Shown here in pieces: positions 15,436 through 23,401 of a stretch of 33,131 nt of DNA (position 1 is its first letter; each line of letters opens with the position of its first letter). The notes beneath the pieces are model-generated. The model saw only the letters and a list, made by a program, of their open reading frames with translations. It did not search any database and had not been told where the DNA came from. The translations under genes were made by a program, and so were the position numbers. This DNA comes from Crocosphaera sp. (GTDB lineage Bacteria > Cyanobacteriota > Cyanobacteriia > Cyanobacteriales > Microcystaceae). The stretch covers positions 1-33,131 of the forward strand of contig NZ_JASJEB010000105.1 of NCBI RefSeq assembly GCF_030064895.1. Reading direction: 5' to 3'.

Positions 15436-15573
15436 AGATCGTTGGACTAGATTTAATTTGTTAAGAGTATTGTATTTGACAAAAACTTTAAGCTAAATAC
15501 TGAGATAATTAACCGTTTTCGCCAATAAAAGTTGAAAATTAAGCCTTTTACCTACTGTTGAGAACCATCAAAC

Positions 15574-17460
15574 ATGAAACCAGCACAAGATACAAGATTC
15601 GACTACGTAAAAATTGGATTAGCATCCCCCGAACGGGTTCGTCAATGGGGAGAGAGAACCCTTCCTAATGGGGTTGTGGTCGGAGAAGTGACCAAACCCG
15701 AAACCATCAACTATCGAACCTTAAAACCAGAGATGGACGGACTATTTTGTGAAAGGATTTTTGGTCCGTCGAAAGACTGGGAATGTTGGTGTGGTAAATA
15801 TAAACGAGTTCGTCACCGAGGTATTGTTTGCGAACGCTGTGGGGTAGAAGTAACCGAATCCCGTGTGCGTCGTCATCGTATGGGCTATATTAAACTAGCA
15901 GCCCCCGTAACTCATGTTTGGTACCTCAAAGGTATTCCCAGTTACATGAGTATTTTACTGGATATGGCATTAAGGGACGTAGAACAAATCGTTTACTTTA
16001 ACGCTTATGTAGTGCTTGACCCAGGAAATGCCAGTAATTTAAGTTATAAGCAACTTTTAACCGAAGATCAGTGGATTGAAGTTGAAGATCAGATTTATGC
16101 CGAAGATTCTGATTTATATGGTATAGAAGTAGGCATAGGTGCAGAAGCCATTCAACGGTTACTGCAAGAAATGAACCTGGATGAGATAGCCGAAAAATTA
16201 CGGGAAGATATCGCCCAAAGTAAAGGACAGAAGCGCGCTAAACTGATTAAACGCTTACGGGTCATTGATAACTTTATCGCTACCGGGTCACTACCAGAAT
16301 GGATGGTATTGGATGTTATCCCCGTCATTCCCCCAGACTTACGCCCTATGGTACAGTTAGATGGCGGTCGTTTTGCAACCTCAGACCTTAACGATCTCTA
16401 TCGACGGGTAATTAATCGTAATAACCGTTTAGCCCGTTTACAGGAGATTCTCGCCCCGGAAATCATTGTCCGTAACGAAAAACGGATGCTACAAGAAGCG
16501 GTTGATGCTTTAATTGATAACGGAAGACGAGGCCGTACCGTTGTCGGGGCCAATAATCGTCCTTTGAAATCTTTATCCGATATTATTGAAGGGAAACAAG
16601 GCCGTTTCCGTCAAAACCTCTTAGGAAAACGGGTTGACTACTCCGGTCGTTCTGTAATCGTGGTTGGTCCAAATTTGAAGATTTATCAATGTGGCCTACC
16701 CCGTGAAATGGCGATCGAGTTATTCCAACCTTTTGTTATTCATCGTCTCATCCGCTTAGCGTTGGTGAATAATATTAAAGCGGCCAAAAAGCTGATTATT
16801 AAAGGTGACCCCAGTGTTTGGAATGTCTTGGAAGAGGTGATTACCGGACACCCTGTCCTACTCAACCGCGCCCCAACTTTACACCGTTTAGGGATTCAAG
16901 CTTTTGAACCTATTTTAGTGGAAGGTCGTGCTATTCAGTTGCATCCTTTGGTCTGTCCTGCTTTTAACGCTGACTTCGATGGTGACCAAATGGCAGTCCA
17001 CGTTCCTTTGTCTTTGGAGTCCCAAGCAGAGGCAAGATTATTAATGTTAGCTTGCCATAATATCCTTTCTCCTGCAACCGGTCGCCCCATTGTTGCACCA
17101 TCTCAGGATATGGTATTAGGCTGTTATTATTTAACCGCAGAAAACCTTCAGGCGCAAAAAGGAGGTGGTCGTTATTTTGGTAATATCGACGATGCTATTA
17201 AAGCTTATGAACAGGGACTGGTGGACTTACACGCTTATATTTGGTTGCGTTGTGCAGACCCCAATGAAGAAATTGTCACAGATAAGCCGGATGATGAAGT
17301 CTTAAAAACAGAAACCCTAGAGGATGGTAGTGTTGTTAAACATTATCGTGAACGTCGGGTTAGGGAGATCGATGGTGAAGCGGTTTCTCAGTTTATTAAG
17401 ACTACTCCAGGACGTATTATCTACAACAAAACCATCCAAGAAGCTTTAACGATGGTTTAA
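15574..17460 (+). CDS. rpoC1: RNA polymerase gamma subunit RpoC1
   Basis: In cyanobacteria and plastids the bacterial beta-prime subunit is split; RpoC1 (gamma) is its N-terminal part. The 628-residue length is typical. The zinc-binding region CWCG...CERCG lies at residues about 71-92. The clamp and rudder region follows, with [16 protein letters not shown] (about 352-367). The catalytic metal-binding loop NADFDGDQM (about 468-476) is intact. There is no rpoB directly upstream and no rpoC2 downstream; a solitary rpoC1 is known from Synechocystis. It ends at a strong terminator. Confidence 0.98.
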   Translation: MKPAQDTRFDYVKIGLASPERVRQWGERTLPNGVVVGEVTKPETINYRTLKPEMDGLFCERIFGPSKDWECWCGKYKRVRHRGIVCERCGVEVTESRVRRHRMGYIKLAAPVTHVWYLKGIPSYMSILLDMALRDVEQIVYFNAYVVLDPGNASNLSYKQLLTEDQWIEVEDQIYAEDSDLYGIEVGIGAEAIQRLLQEMNLDEIAEKLREDIAQSKGQKRAKLIKRLRVIDNFIATGSLPEWMVLDVIPVIPPDLRPMVQLDGGRFATSDLNDLYRRVINRNNRLARLQEILAPEIIVRNEKRMLQEAVDALIDNGRRGRTVVGANNRPLKSLSDIIEGKQGRFRQNLLGKRVDYSGRSVIVVGPNLKIYQCGLPREMAIELFQPFVIHRLIRLALVNNIKAAKKLIIKGDPSVWNVLEEVITGHPVLLNRAPTLHRLGIQAFEPILVEGRAIQLHPLVCPAFNADFDGDQMAVHVPLSLESQAEARLLMLACHNILSPATGRPIVAPSQDMVLGCYYLTAENLQAQKGGGRYFGNIDDAIKAYEQGLVDLHAYIWLRCADPNEEIVTDKPDDEVLKTETLEDGSVVKHYRERRVREIDGEAVSQFIKTTPGRIIYNKTIQEALTMV

Positions 17461-17467
17461 ATAATAG

Positions 17468-17503
17468 GTTTGGTAGAAGTTTCGACTTTTACCAAACTTT
17501 TTT
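17468..17503 (+). terminator. rpoC1 terminator
   Basis: A 13-base-pair stem (17468-17480 with 17485-17497, one G-U pair) closed by a TTCG tetraloop and followed by six T (17498-17503). It starts 7 bases after the rpoC1 stop, so rpoC1 is not co-transcribed with the kinase gene. Confidence 0.93.
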
Positions 17504-17672
17504 GATTTTTCTTGTCATTCCTAACAATTAATAATTAATAATCTATAATTTATAACTATCATTCCCAGGTAATCCGAATCTCCATAACCTCCTCATCTTT
17601 AATTTTGATCCAGTGAAAAATATTCTCACACTCCTTATTTAAACTAACATAATCTTCTAATTTTATTTTTAT

Positions 17673-19037
17673 ATGAGACATCTAAATCCAGGAGAAACGC
17701 TCCAAAATGGACGTTATACTATTAATTATATTTTAGGTGCTGGTGGTTTTGGTATTACTTATCTAGCAACAGAAACCCCCTCAAATAATCAAATAGCTAT
17801 TAAAACATTAAACGCAACAGTACAAGGAAAAGATAATTTTCTAGATTTACAAAATAAGTTTATTAAAGAAGCTTTTTTATTAGCAAAATGTAGTCATCCT
17901 CATATTGTTAAGGTTCATAATGTCTTTGATGAAGATGGACTTTGGTATATGGTCATGGAATATATTAAAGGGGATGATTTAGCAGTTTATTTACAAAAAA
18001 ATGGGGTGTTACCAGAAGCTTCTGCTGTACTAATAATTCAACAAATAGGGGAAGCATTAACTTATATTCATTCTCAAAGTTTTTTACATAGAGACGTAAA
18101 ACCAAATAATATTTTATTTTCTGAAAATAATGCTAAGTTAATTGATTTTGGTATAGCGAGGGAGTTTACCGCAGGTGAAACTAGAACCCATACTAATTAT
18201 AGAACAGATGGTTATGCACCTCCTGAACAAGACGAAGAACGAGCAAAAAGAGATATTTATACTGATGTTTATGCTTTAGCTGCAACCTTATATAACCTAT
18301 TAACTGATCAAGTTCCTCTTCCTGCAAACTTTCGTGTTCAAAATATTCCTTTACCTCCTCCCCAACAGTTTAATAATAAAATAAGCGATCGCACTAATAA
18401 CGCTATTCTCAAAGGGATGGAATTACAACCCGAAAACCGTCCCCAAACCATCCAAGACTTTCTATCACTATTAACCCCCTTTAGTAAGGGGGAAAGAGGG
18501 GGGATCAACCCGTTAATAATGTCCCCCCTAACCCCACCCAAAAGAGATGATTTATCATCAGATAGAGGAGTAGATTATAGTAAATTAAGAGACTTGTTAA
18601 AAGCAGGAAAGTGGAAGGAAGCAGATGCAGAAACAGCAAAAGTAATGCTTCAAGTAGCAAACCGCAGTGAAGAAAGATGGTTAAGGCGTAACGATATCGA
18701 TAACTTCCCCTGTACCGATTTACGCACCATCAATCAGCTTTGGTTAGACTATAGTGAGGGTAAGTTTGGCTTTTCTGTTCAAAAGGATATTTACCACCGC
18801 TTAGGAGGCACAAGAGACTATAATGCAGAAGTCTGGGAAGCCTTCGGTGATGCCGTGGGATGGCGAAAAGGAGGAAGTTGGTTGAACTACGAAGATATTA
18901 CATTTAAAAAAGCATCAGCACCTGGAGGACACCTCCCCATTTATAGACGATTGATCGTTGAGTATAGTGCCGGTGTTGCGTGGATCGCGATCGCAGGTGA
19001 GGTTCTCTTCTCTCGCGTCGAGACTTGTAAAGTGTAG
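17673..19037 (+). CDS. Ser/Thr protein kinase fused to a GUN4 domain
   Basis: 454 residues. Kinase domain, about residues 15-265: glycine loop GAGGFGITY (22-30), catalytic lysine K44, HRDVKPNN with D141, DFG with D158, and APPEQ as the APE-like motif. The linker (about 268-298) contains LTPFSKGERGG and is encoded by a palindromic G/C-run repeat. The GUN4 domain (about 302-454) has KWKEADAETAKVML, IDNFPCTDLRTINQLW and FGDAVGWRKGGSW, and ends SRVETCKV. GUN4 domains bind porphyrins and, in the stand-alone protein, stimulate Mg-chelatase; fused to a kinase they may sense tetrapyrroles. That role is inferred. No membrane segment. Confidence 0.93.
   Translation: MRHLNPGETLQNGRYTINYILGAGGFGITYLATETPSNNQIAIKTLNATVQGKDNFLDLQNKFIKEAFLLAKCSHPHIVKVHNVFDEDGLWYMVMEYIKGDDLAVYLQKNGVLPEASAVLIIQQIGEALTYIHSQSFLHRDVKPNNILFSENNAKLIDFGIAREFTAGETRTHTNYRTDGYAPPEQDEERAKRDIYTDVYALAATLYNLLTDQVPLPANFRVQNIPLPPPQQFNNKISDRTNNAILKGMELQPENRPQTIQDFLSLLTPFSKGERGGINPLIMSPLTPPKRDDLSSDRGVDYSKLRDLLKAGKWKEADAETAKVMLQVANRSEERWLRRNDIDNFPCTDLRTINQLWLDYSEGKFGFSVQKDIYHRLGGTRDYNAEVWEAFGDAVGWRKGGSWLNYEDITFKKASAPGGHLPIYRRLIVEYSAGVAWIAIAGEVLFSRVETCKV
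18475..18534. repeat. Palindromic G/C-run repeat inside the kinase linker
   Basis: CCCCCTT (18475-18481) pairs with AAGGGGG (18486-18492). A second pair of long G and C runs follows (about 18497-18504 and 18522-18529). Such repeats usually sit between cyanobacterial genes; here one is in frame and encodes the linker between the kinase and GUN4 domains. Confidence 0.7.
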
Positions 19038-19080
19038 CATATAAGGCTTGTAGAGGAATTTTAAGAATATATTTTTGTAG

Positions 19081-19101
19081 GGGCATAATATTATTATGCC
19101 C
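19081..19101. terminator. Palindrome after the kinase gene, possible terminator
   Basis: Perfect 9-base stem GGGCATAAT (19081-19089) / ATTATGCCC (19093-19101) with a 3-base loop, followed by an ATCATTTT stretch, 43 bases after the kinase stop. It may be a weak terminator or a dispersed palindromic repeat. Confidence 0.45.
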
Positions 19102-19276
19102 ATCATTTTATGTATTGTTTATTAGTGGTTAATTATGATTAATATTTAATGGTATTTGTATTTGATATTGTTGGGTTTAATGGTTTTATTAGTTTAACAG
19201 TATGGTGGGTTTAACAGTGTTAAACACCTACGGGATATATTCTATAATTAGAATTATTGAGTTATTAAAAAAAATT

Positions 19277-19510
19277 ATGAGACAGTTTGCTGAATGGAAA
19301 AAGAATTTAATAATAAATGACAAGATAATGGGAGGAGAAGCAGTATTTCCTAATTCTAGGTTATCAGTAAGTCATATTGGTGGAATGTTAGAAAAAGGAG
19401 AATCTTATGAGGTTATTTTAGAAGATTATCCCTATTTAACTGTTGAGTATCTTAAGTTTGCAGAGATTTATGTTAAAACTTATTCCCAGGTAGAAACAGT
19501 CAAAAAATAA
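19277..19510 (+). CDS. DUF433-family protein (orphan antitoxin-like)
   Basis: From the ATG at 19277 it is 77 residues. The block IMGGEAVFPNSRLSVSHIGG, followed by MLEKGESYEVILEDYPYLT, is the DUF433 winged-helix signature. These proteins usually pair with a PIN-like DUF5615 toxin encoded directly downstream. Here no such gene follows; the next frame belongs to a YoeB-type pair 113 bases on. The open frame extends 25 codons upstream, but those hydrophobic residues are not part of the family. The protein looks complete, so it is either a solitary antitoxin or has another role. Confidence 0.8.
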   Translation: MRQFAEWKKNLIINDKIMGGEAVFPNSRLSVSHIGGMLEKGESYEVILEDYPYLTVEYLKFAEIYVKTYSQVETVKK

Positions 19511-19623
19511 TCAAATTCTTAGTAGATTAGGATCTGTCTCCAAAAGTTGCACAACATCTCTGTGAAAATTATTTAAACGAGATATTGTATAATAAAAGAA
19601 TAGCTTAATTTTACCTTGAAATC

Positions 19624-19863
19624 ATGAATACTCTTAAATACAAAGTAACAATTAAAAACGGTAAACTTGATTTACCACCATTAGACTTACCAGAAGGAAC
19701 CATTGTTGAGGCAATTTTATTAATAAATGAACCAGGAAAAACAGAAGTAGATGAAACAGAATATTTATTATCTACAGAAGCAAACCGTCGTCATTTGATG
19801 GAAGCATTAGAAGAATTAAAATATCCTGAGAATTATATTTATATTGATCCTGAAACATTATGA
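19624..19863 (+). CDS. Antitoxin of the YoeB pair
   Basis: 79-residue acidic protein, the first gene of a two-gene unit. Its stop overlaps the toxin start by 4 bases (ATGA). The C-terminal half (TEYLLSTEANRRHLMEALEELKYPE) resembles the toxin-neutralising tail of YefM/Phd antitoxins. The N-terminal half (YKVTIKNGKLDLPPLDLPEGT) is not the YefM DNA-binding fold; it resembles the short beta-rich heads of DUF104/AbrB-type antitoxins. It may thus be a hybrid antitoxin. The GTATAAT near 19587 is a likely -10 box. It should repress its own promoter together with the toxin, as is usual for such pairs. Confidence 0.8.
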   Translation: MNTLKYKVTIKNGKLDLPPLDLPEGTIVEAILLINEPGKTEVDETEYLLSTEANRRHLMEALEELKYPENYIYIDPETL

Positions 19864-20117
19864 TAAAAATTGCATTTTTACCGCGAGGGTTTGATGAGTT
19901 TAATAAATGGGCAATAGAAGACAAAAAAATTTATAATAAAATTGTCACCCTTATTAAAGATATCCAAAGAGATCCATTTTCTGGTCTAGGAAAACCAGAA
20001 GCATTAAAATATGATTTATCAGGTTTATGGTCACGACGTATTACTAATGAACACCGCTTAGTTTATAGTGTTACTGATGAAGAAATTGTAATTGTTTCTT
20101 GTCGATTTCATTATTGA
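19860..20117 (+). CDS. YoeB-family ribosome-dependent mRNA endonuclease toxin
   Basis: Toxin of the Txe/YoeB family: when free of antitoxin it cuts mRNA at the ribosomal A site and stops translation. The 85-residue length is exact for the family. Characteristic blocks: FDEFNKWAIEDKKIYNKI (about residues 11-28), the segment RDPFSGLGKPEALKYDLSG with the catalytic-region Glu, WSRRITNEHRLVYSV with the Arg/His residues, and the C-terminal SCRFHY with the His-Tyr end needed for activity. It appears intact. Translation is coupled to the antitoxin gene. Confidence 0.92.
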   Translation: MIKIAFLPRGFDEFNKWAIEDKKIYNKIVTLIKDIQRDPFSGLGKPEALKYDLSGLWSRRITNEHRLVYSVTDEEIVIVSCRFHY

Positions 20118-20149
20118 TAAATTTTCACCTAAAATAAGGATGTAAATGT

Positions 20150-20350
20150 ATGAGATTAATTATTGAAGTTAATAATGATGAGGAATTAAAACAAGCACAA
20201 TCTTTTATTTCATCTCTCTCTATTTCTTCTGCTAAGATTCAATTCGCAAAAAAAGAAAAAATTAAAAAATTACTGAGTTGGTGTGAGCAGAATAAATTCA
20301 GCTTAGAAAGTAATGTTATTCTCTCTAGAGAGGAAAGAAATGCAAGATGA
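20150..20350 (+). CDS. Antitoxin-like protein preceding a PIN toxin remnant
   Basis: 66 residues, starting MRLIIEVNNDEELKQAQSF and ending LSREERNAR. A strand followed by two helices is plausible; it resembles the short antitoxins of VapBC-type pairs. AAGGATG lies 9-15 bases before the ATG. A second ATG at 20340 overlaps its end, as toxin starts often do, but the toxin is broken (see 20340-20404). The antitoxin call rests mainly on that context. Confidence 0.6.
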   Translation: MRLIIEVNNDEELKQAQSFISSLSISSAKIQFAKKEKIKKLLSWCEQNKFSLESNVILSREERNAR

Positions 20351-20404
20351 AAAATAGTATTTATTGACACTAATATTTTCCCTCTATTTAGGTTTAATTA
20401 TTAA
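20340..20404 (+). pseudogene. Remnant of a PIN-domain (VapC-like) toxin
   Basis: The ATG at 20340 opens MQDEK and then stops. In the +2 frame the sequence continues IVFIDTNIFPLF, the unmistakable first strand of a PIN-domain nuclease with its first catalytic Asp, and ends at TAA 20402-20404. Both a frameshift in the A run near 20350-20354 and loss of everything after residue 18 have destroyed the gene. The next gene begins 16 bases later. Confidence 0.65.
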
Positions 20405-20419
20405 CGATTAAAAAGAACA

Positions 20420-21763
20420 ATGGATAAAGTAACATTAACCATAATTGAAGGAAAATTAAAGGGAAAAACCTTTGAATTTACAGATCGAACAACTTGTATT
20501 ATAGGTCGTCATCTTGACTGTTATCCCAAACTTCCTGATGATGCAGATCATAACACAATTTCCCGTTATCATTGTTTATTAGATATTAATCCCCCCGATA
20601 TTCGAGTAAGAGACTTTGGTAGTAAAAATGGGACTTATGTTAACAATAAAAAAATAGGGCAAAGAGAAACAAACCAAACCCCAGAAGAAGCAGCAAAAAT
20701 AAAATTTCCTGAATATGATTTAAACACAGGAGATGAATTAAAACTGAGTGAAACTATTTTTCAAGTATCCATAGAAATAGAAAATAAAACCGCTAAAACT
20801 TGGAAACCTGAACCAATAGAAAACTCAAATAAATTTAACTTTTTAAACTTCTTACAAAATCTCTTAAAACGTGCGCAAACAGAAGAAAATTTAAGCAGCT
20901 TAAAGGATTATGAAATTATCAAAAAATTAGGAGAAGGAGGTTTTAATCAAGTGTTTTTAGCTAACAATAAAAAAACAGGAGAAAACGTTGCTTTAAAAAT
21001 GCTCTTACCCCAAGTTGCTGCTAATGATTATGCGGTAAAATCATTCTTAAGAGAAGCGGAAAATACCAAAGCTTTAAACCATCCCAATATTGTACAATTA
21101 AGAAACACAGGATATGATCAAGGAACCTTTTTCTTTACCCTAGAATATTGCAATGGGGGAACCGTAGAAGACTTAATAGAACAACGAAGTGGTAAACTAA
21201 ATATTGAGCAATCATTGAACATTATTTATCAAGTTTTAGACGCTTTAATTTATGCTCATAATGCAGATATTCCCAACGTAAAACAAGCAGATGGAAGCAT
21301 CAAAAAAGGTCAAGGATTAGTCCACCGAGATATTAAACACGGTAACATATTTTTGGTAAAAAGTCAAGGTGAGTTAATAGCAAAATTAGCAGATTATGGA
21401 CTATCAAAAGCATTTGATTTAGCCGGTTTAAGTGGACAAACTATGACAGGAAATAAAGCAGGTACTCCCCTATTTATGTGTCGTCAACAGGTATTAAACT
21501 TCAAATATGTACAACCGGAAGTGGATATTTGGGCAACGGCAGCAACCTTATATTATTTGTTAACAGGATACTTTCCCCGTGACTTAAATAATAAAGATCC
21601 TTTTTTGGCTATTTTACAAGATTCTGCCGTTTCTATTCGTCAACGAAATGTTAATATTCCTGATGGTTTAGCTAATATTATTGACCTCGCTTTACAAGAT
21701 AACCCTGAACTGTATTTTAAAGATGCAGAAACCTTTAAAAAAGCATTAATTAATAGCTTATAA
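20420..21763 (+). CDS. FHA-domain Ser/Thr protein kinase
   Basis: 447 residues. The N-terminal FHA domain (about 3-118) has IIGRHLDC, the phosphothreonine-binding SRYHCLL and FGSKNGTYVNN. The kinase domain (about 163-440) has the glycine loop GEGGFNQV, catalytic lysine K193, HRDIKHGN with D304, a DYG in place of DFG (D325), and GTPLFMCRQQ as the activation segment. About 18 residues (IPNVKQADGSIKKGQG) are inserted before HRD. FHA domains bind phosphothreonine, so autophosphorylation or a partner kinase may recruit it. The kinase-GUN4 gene lies 1.4 kb upstream. Active by motif content. The substrate is unknown. Confidence 0.93.
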   Translation: MDKVTLTIIEGKLKGKTFEFTDRTTCIIGRHLDCYPKLPDDADHNTISRYHCLLDINPPDIRVRDFGSKNGTYVNNKKIGQRETNQTPEEAAKIKFPEYDLNTGDELKLSETIFQVSIEIENKTAKTWKPEPIENSNKFNFLNFLQNLLKRAQTEENLSSLKDYEIIKKLGEGGFNQVFLANNKKTGENVALKMLLPQVAANDYAVKSFLREAENTKALNHPNIVQLRNTGYDQGTFFFTLEYCNGGTVEDLIEQRSGKLNIEQSLNIIYQVLDALIYAHNADIPNVKQADGSIKKGQGLVHRDIKHGNIFLVKSQGELIAKLADYGLSKAFDLAGLSGQTMTGNKAGTPLFMCRQQVLNFKYVQPEVDIWATAATLYYLLTGYFPRDLNNKDPFLAILQDSAVSIRQRNVNIPDGLANIIDLALQDNPELYFKDAETFKKALINSL

Positions 21764-21766
21764 ACT

Positions 21767-21791
21767 GAGTTCAGAGTTCGGAGTTCAGAGT
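21767..21791. repeat. Heptamer repeat GAGTTCA/GAGTTCG
   Basis: Three and a half copies between the FHA kinase and rnpB. The same heptamer forms the array at 28698-28728. Confidence 0.8.
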
Positions 21792-21831
21792 GGAATCTTT
21801 ACAATTAGAGATGTGATAGAATAATTAAAAG

Positions 21832-22220
21832 AAAAGAGTTGGACATAAGCCGGATTCTGTTCAGTGGAGAGTTATCTATCTAGGACGTATGTTACCAAAC
21901 GCCTCATGCGGTACACCTAAAACGGGACAGGAAAAAGACCAACCTTTTGCCCCTCCGACCTTGCTCCCAACCGGGGTTTACCGAGCCAGTACCTCACGAT
22001 ACTGCTGGTGCGCCCTTACCGACACCTTTGCACCCTTACCTCTTTTAGCTATCAGTAATTAACTGTTCACTGTTCACTGAAAAAGGCGGTATTTTTCTGT
22101 GGCACTATCCTCACGCTCACGCGCACTGGTAATTATCCAGCAAGTCTGATCTTTCGGGAGTCCGGACTTTCCTCGAATGAGTTCATAAGACCCATTCGCA
22201 ACTCTCGCGCCAACTCTTTT
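21832..22220 (-). ncRNA. rnpB: RNase P RNA
   Basis: Catalytic RNA of RNase P, which removes tRNA 5' leaders. On the minus strand the 5' and 3' ends form an 11-base-pair P1 helix (22210-22220 with 21832-21842). The conserved GAGGAAAGTCCGGACTCC follows the 5' end. AGTGCCACAGAAA and GGTAAGGGTGCAAAGGTG are in the middle, and ACAGAATCCGGCTTAT is near the 3' end. All belong to the universal bacterial core, type A. A short repeat of CAGTGAA units (22052-22080) extends a peripheral arm, probably P12. The 5' end is 11 bases from the corA stop; TAGAAT at 22229-22234 may be its -10 box. A T-rich stretch follows the 3' end. Ends are accurate to a few bases. Confidence 0.96.
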
Positions 22221-22231
22221 CTAATTCTATT

Positions 22232-23398
22232 CTAGTCTTTTTTGGATAAAGGAATTTTAGGACGGGCAAACGGTTCAAACCAACCCCTCCGCCAAAAGTA
22301 GAATACTAAACCACTAGCAATGGCCGCCATTAACCCTAAACAAGTTATATAACCCCAACGAGTCTTTAATTCTGGCATATATTCAAAATTCATACCATAA
22401 ACGCCGGCAATAAAAGTCAGAGGAATAAAAATAGTAGAAACAACGGTTAAAACTTGCATAACCTCATTCATTTTATTACTCATAGAAGACAAATAAGCAT
22501 CCATTAAAGAAGAAGCTAATTCCCGATAAGTTTCCACAATATCTAAGATTTGAATAACGTGATCATAACAGTCTCGAAAATAAATTTGTGCCTCGGAACT
22601 AATTAAAGAACTTTCTCCTCTAACTAACATATTGGTCACATTTCGTAATGGCCAAATAGCACGACGTAAAGCTAATAATTCCCGACGAATGACATAAATT
22701 TCTTTCAATTGATTGGTATTAGGTTTTATGGCTAATTCGTCTTCTATATCTTCGATGCGATCGCCGTAATCTTCTAATACTGGAAAATAACCATCAATAA
22801 TAGAATCTAACAACAAATACATCAAATAGTCAGCCCCTTGTTGTCTAACTTTCCCTTGATTTGCTCTAATTCTTTCCCTAACAATATCAAAACAATCTTC
22901 TATTTCTTCTTCTTGAAAGGTTAGTAAATATCTAGTTCCTAAAACAAAACTAACCTGTTCACTTTCAAATCCTTCTTCGTTAGCGTTGGGGCGAACCATC
23001 TGTACAATTAATACTAATTGCTCATTATAATCTTCTACTTTCGGTCTTTGAGGAACATTAACTACGTCTTCTAAAAGTAAGGGATGAAGCTTAAAAATTT
23101 GTCCAATTTGTTTAAGAACCTGCTCACTTCCTAACCCTTGAACATCCATCCAAGAAATGGTATTTGTTCCTAAATAGGGTGTTAAAGCGTTGGGGGTTAC
23201 GTCTACTTTTCGGACAGCATGAGATTGATCGTAATCAATTAAAACAATGCGAGAAGGTTTCGCATCTGGTTCTATATTTAACTTTCCAGGTTCGCTACCG
23301 GGTTCATCAAAAAAGTAGTCAAAATAATCGGATTCTTCTTCTTTTTCTAATTCTTCTGGGTTCAATATTTGGTCTTTTTTAATCGGTGATTTAGTCAT
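22232..23398 (-). CDS. corA: Magnesium/cobalt transporter CorA
   Basis: Pentameric channel for Mg2+ (and Co2+) uptake across the plasma membrane. 388 residues. A long acidic cytosolic domain is followed by two C-terminal membrane helices. The selectivity signature GMN lies at residues 335-337, in VYGMNFEYMPEL, between the first helix (VLTVVSTIFIPLTFIAGV) and the second (CLGLMAAIASGLVFYF). The N-terminal 40 residues are acidic and variable. It is the last protein gene of a minus-strand group: the acetyltransferase gene ends 3 bases upstream, so they are surely co-transcribed. rnpB follows 11 bases later. Confidence 0.94.
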   Translation of the reverse strand: MTKSPIKKDQILNPEELEKEEESDYFDYFFDEPGSEPGKLNIEPDAKPSRIVLIDYDQSHAVRKVDVTPNALTPYLGTNTISWMDVQGLGSEQVLKQIGQIFKLHPLLLEDVVNVPQRPKVEDYNEQLVLIVQMVRPNANEEGFESEQVSFVLGTRYLLTFQEEEIEDCFDIVRERIRANQGKVRQQGADYLMYLLLDSIIDGYFPVLEDYGDRIEDIEDELAIKPNTNQLKEIYVIRRELLALRRAIWPLRNVTNMLVRGESSLISSEAQIYFRDCYDHVIQILDIVETYRELASSLMDAYLSSMSNKMNEVMQVLTVVSTIFIPLTFIAGVYGMNFEYMPELKTRWGYITCLGLMAAIASGLVFYFWRRGWFEPFARPKIPLSKKD

Positions 23399-23401
23399 AA
23401 T

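Noticed and set aside
18904-19106. Minus-strand frames opposite the end of the GUN4 domain
   Set aside because: Antisense shadows; the GUN4 frame is unambiguous.
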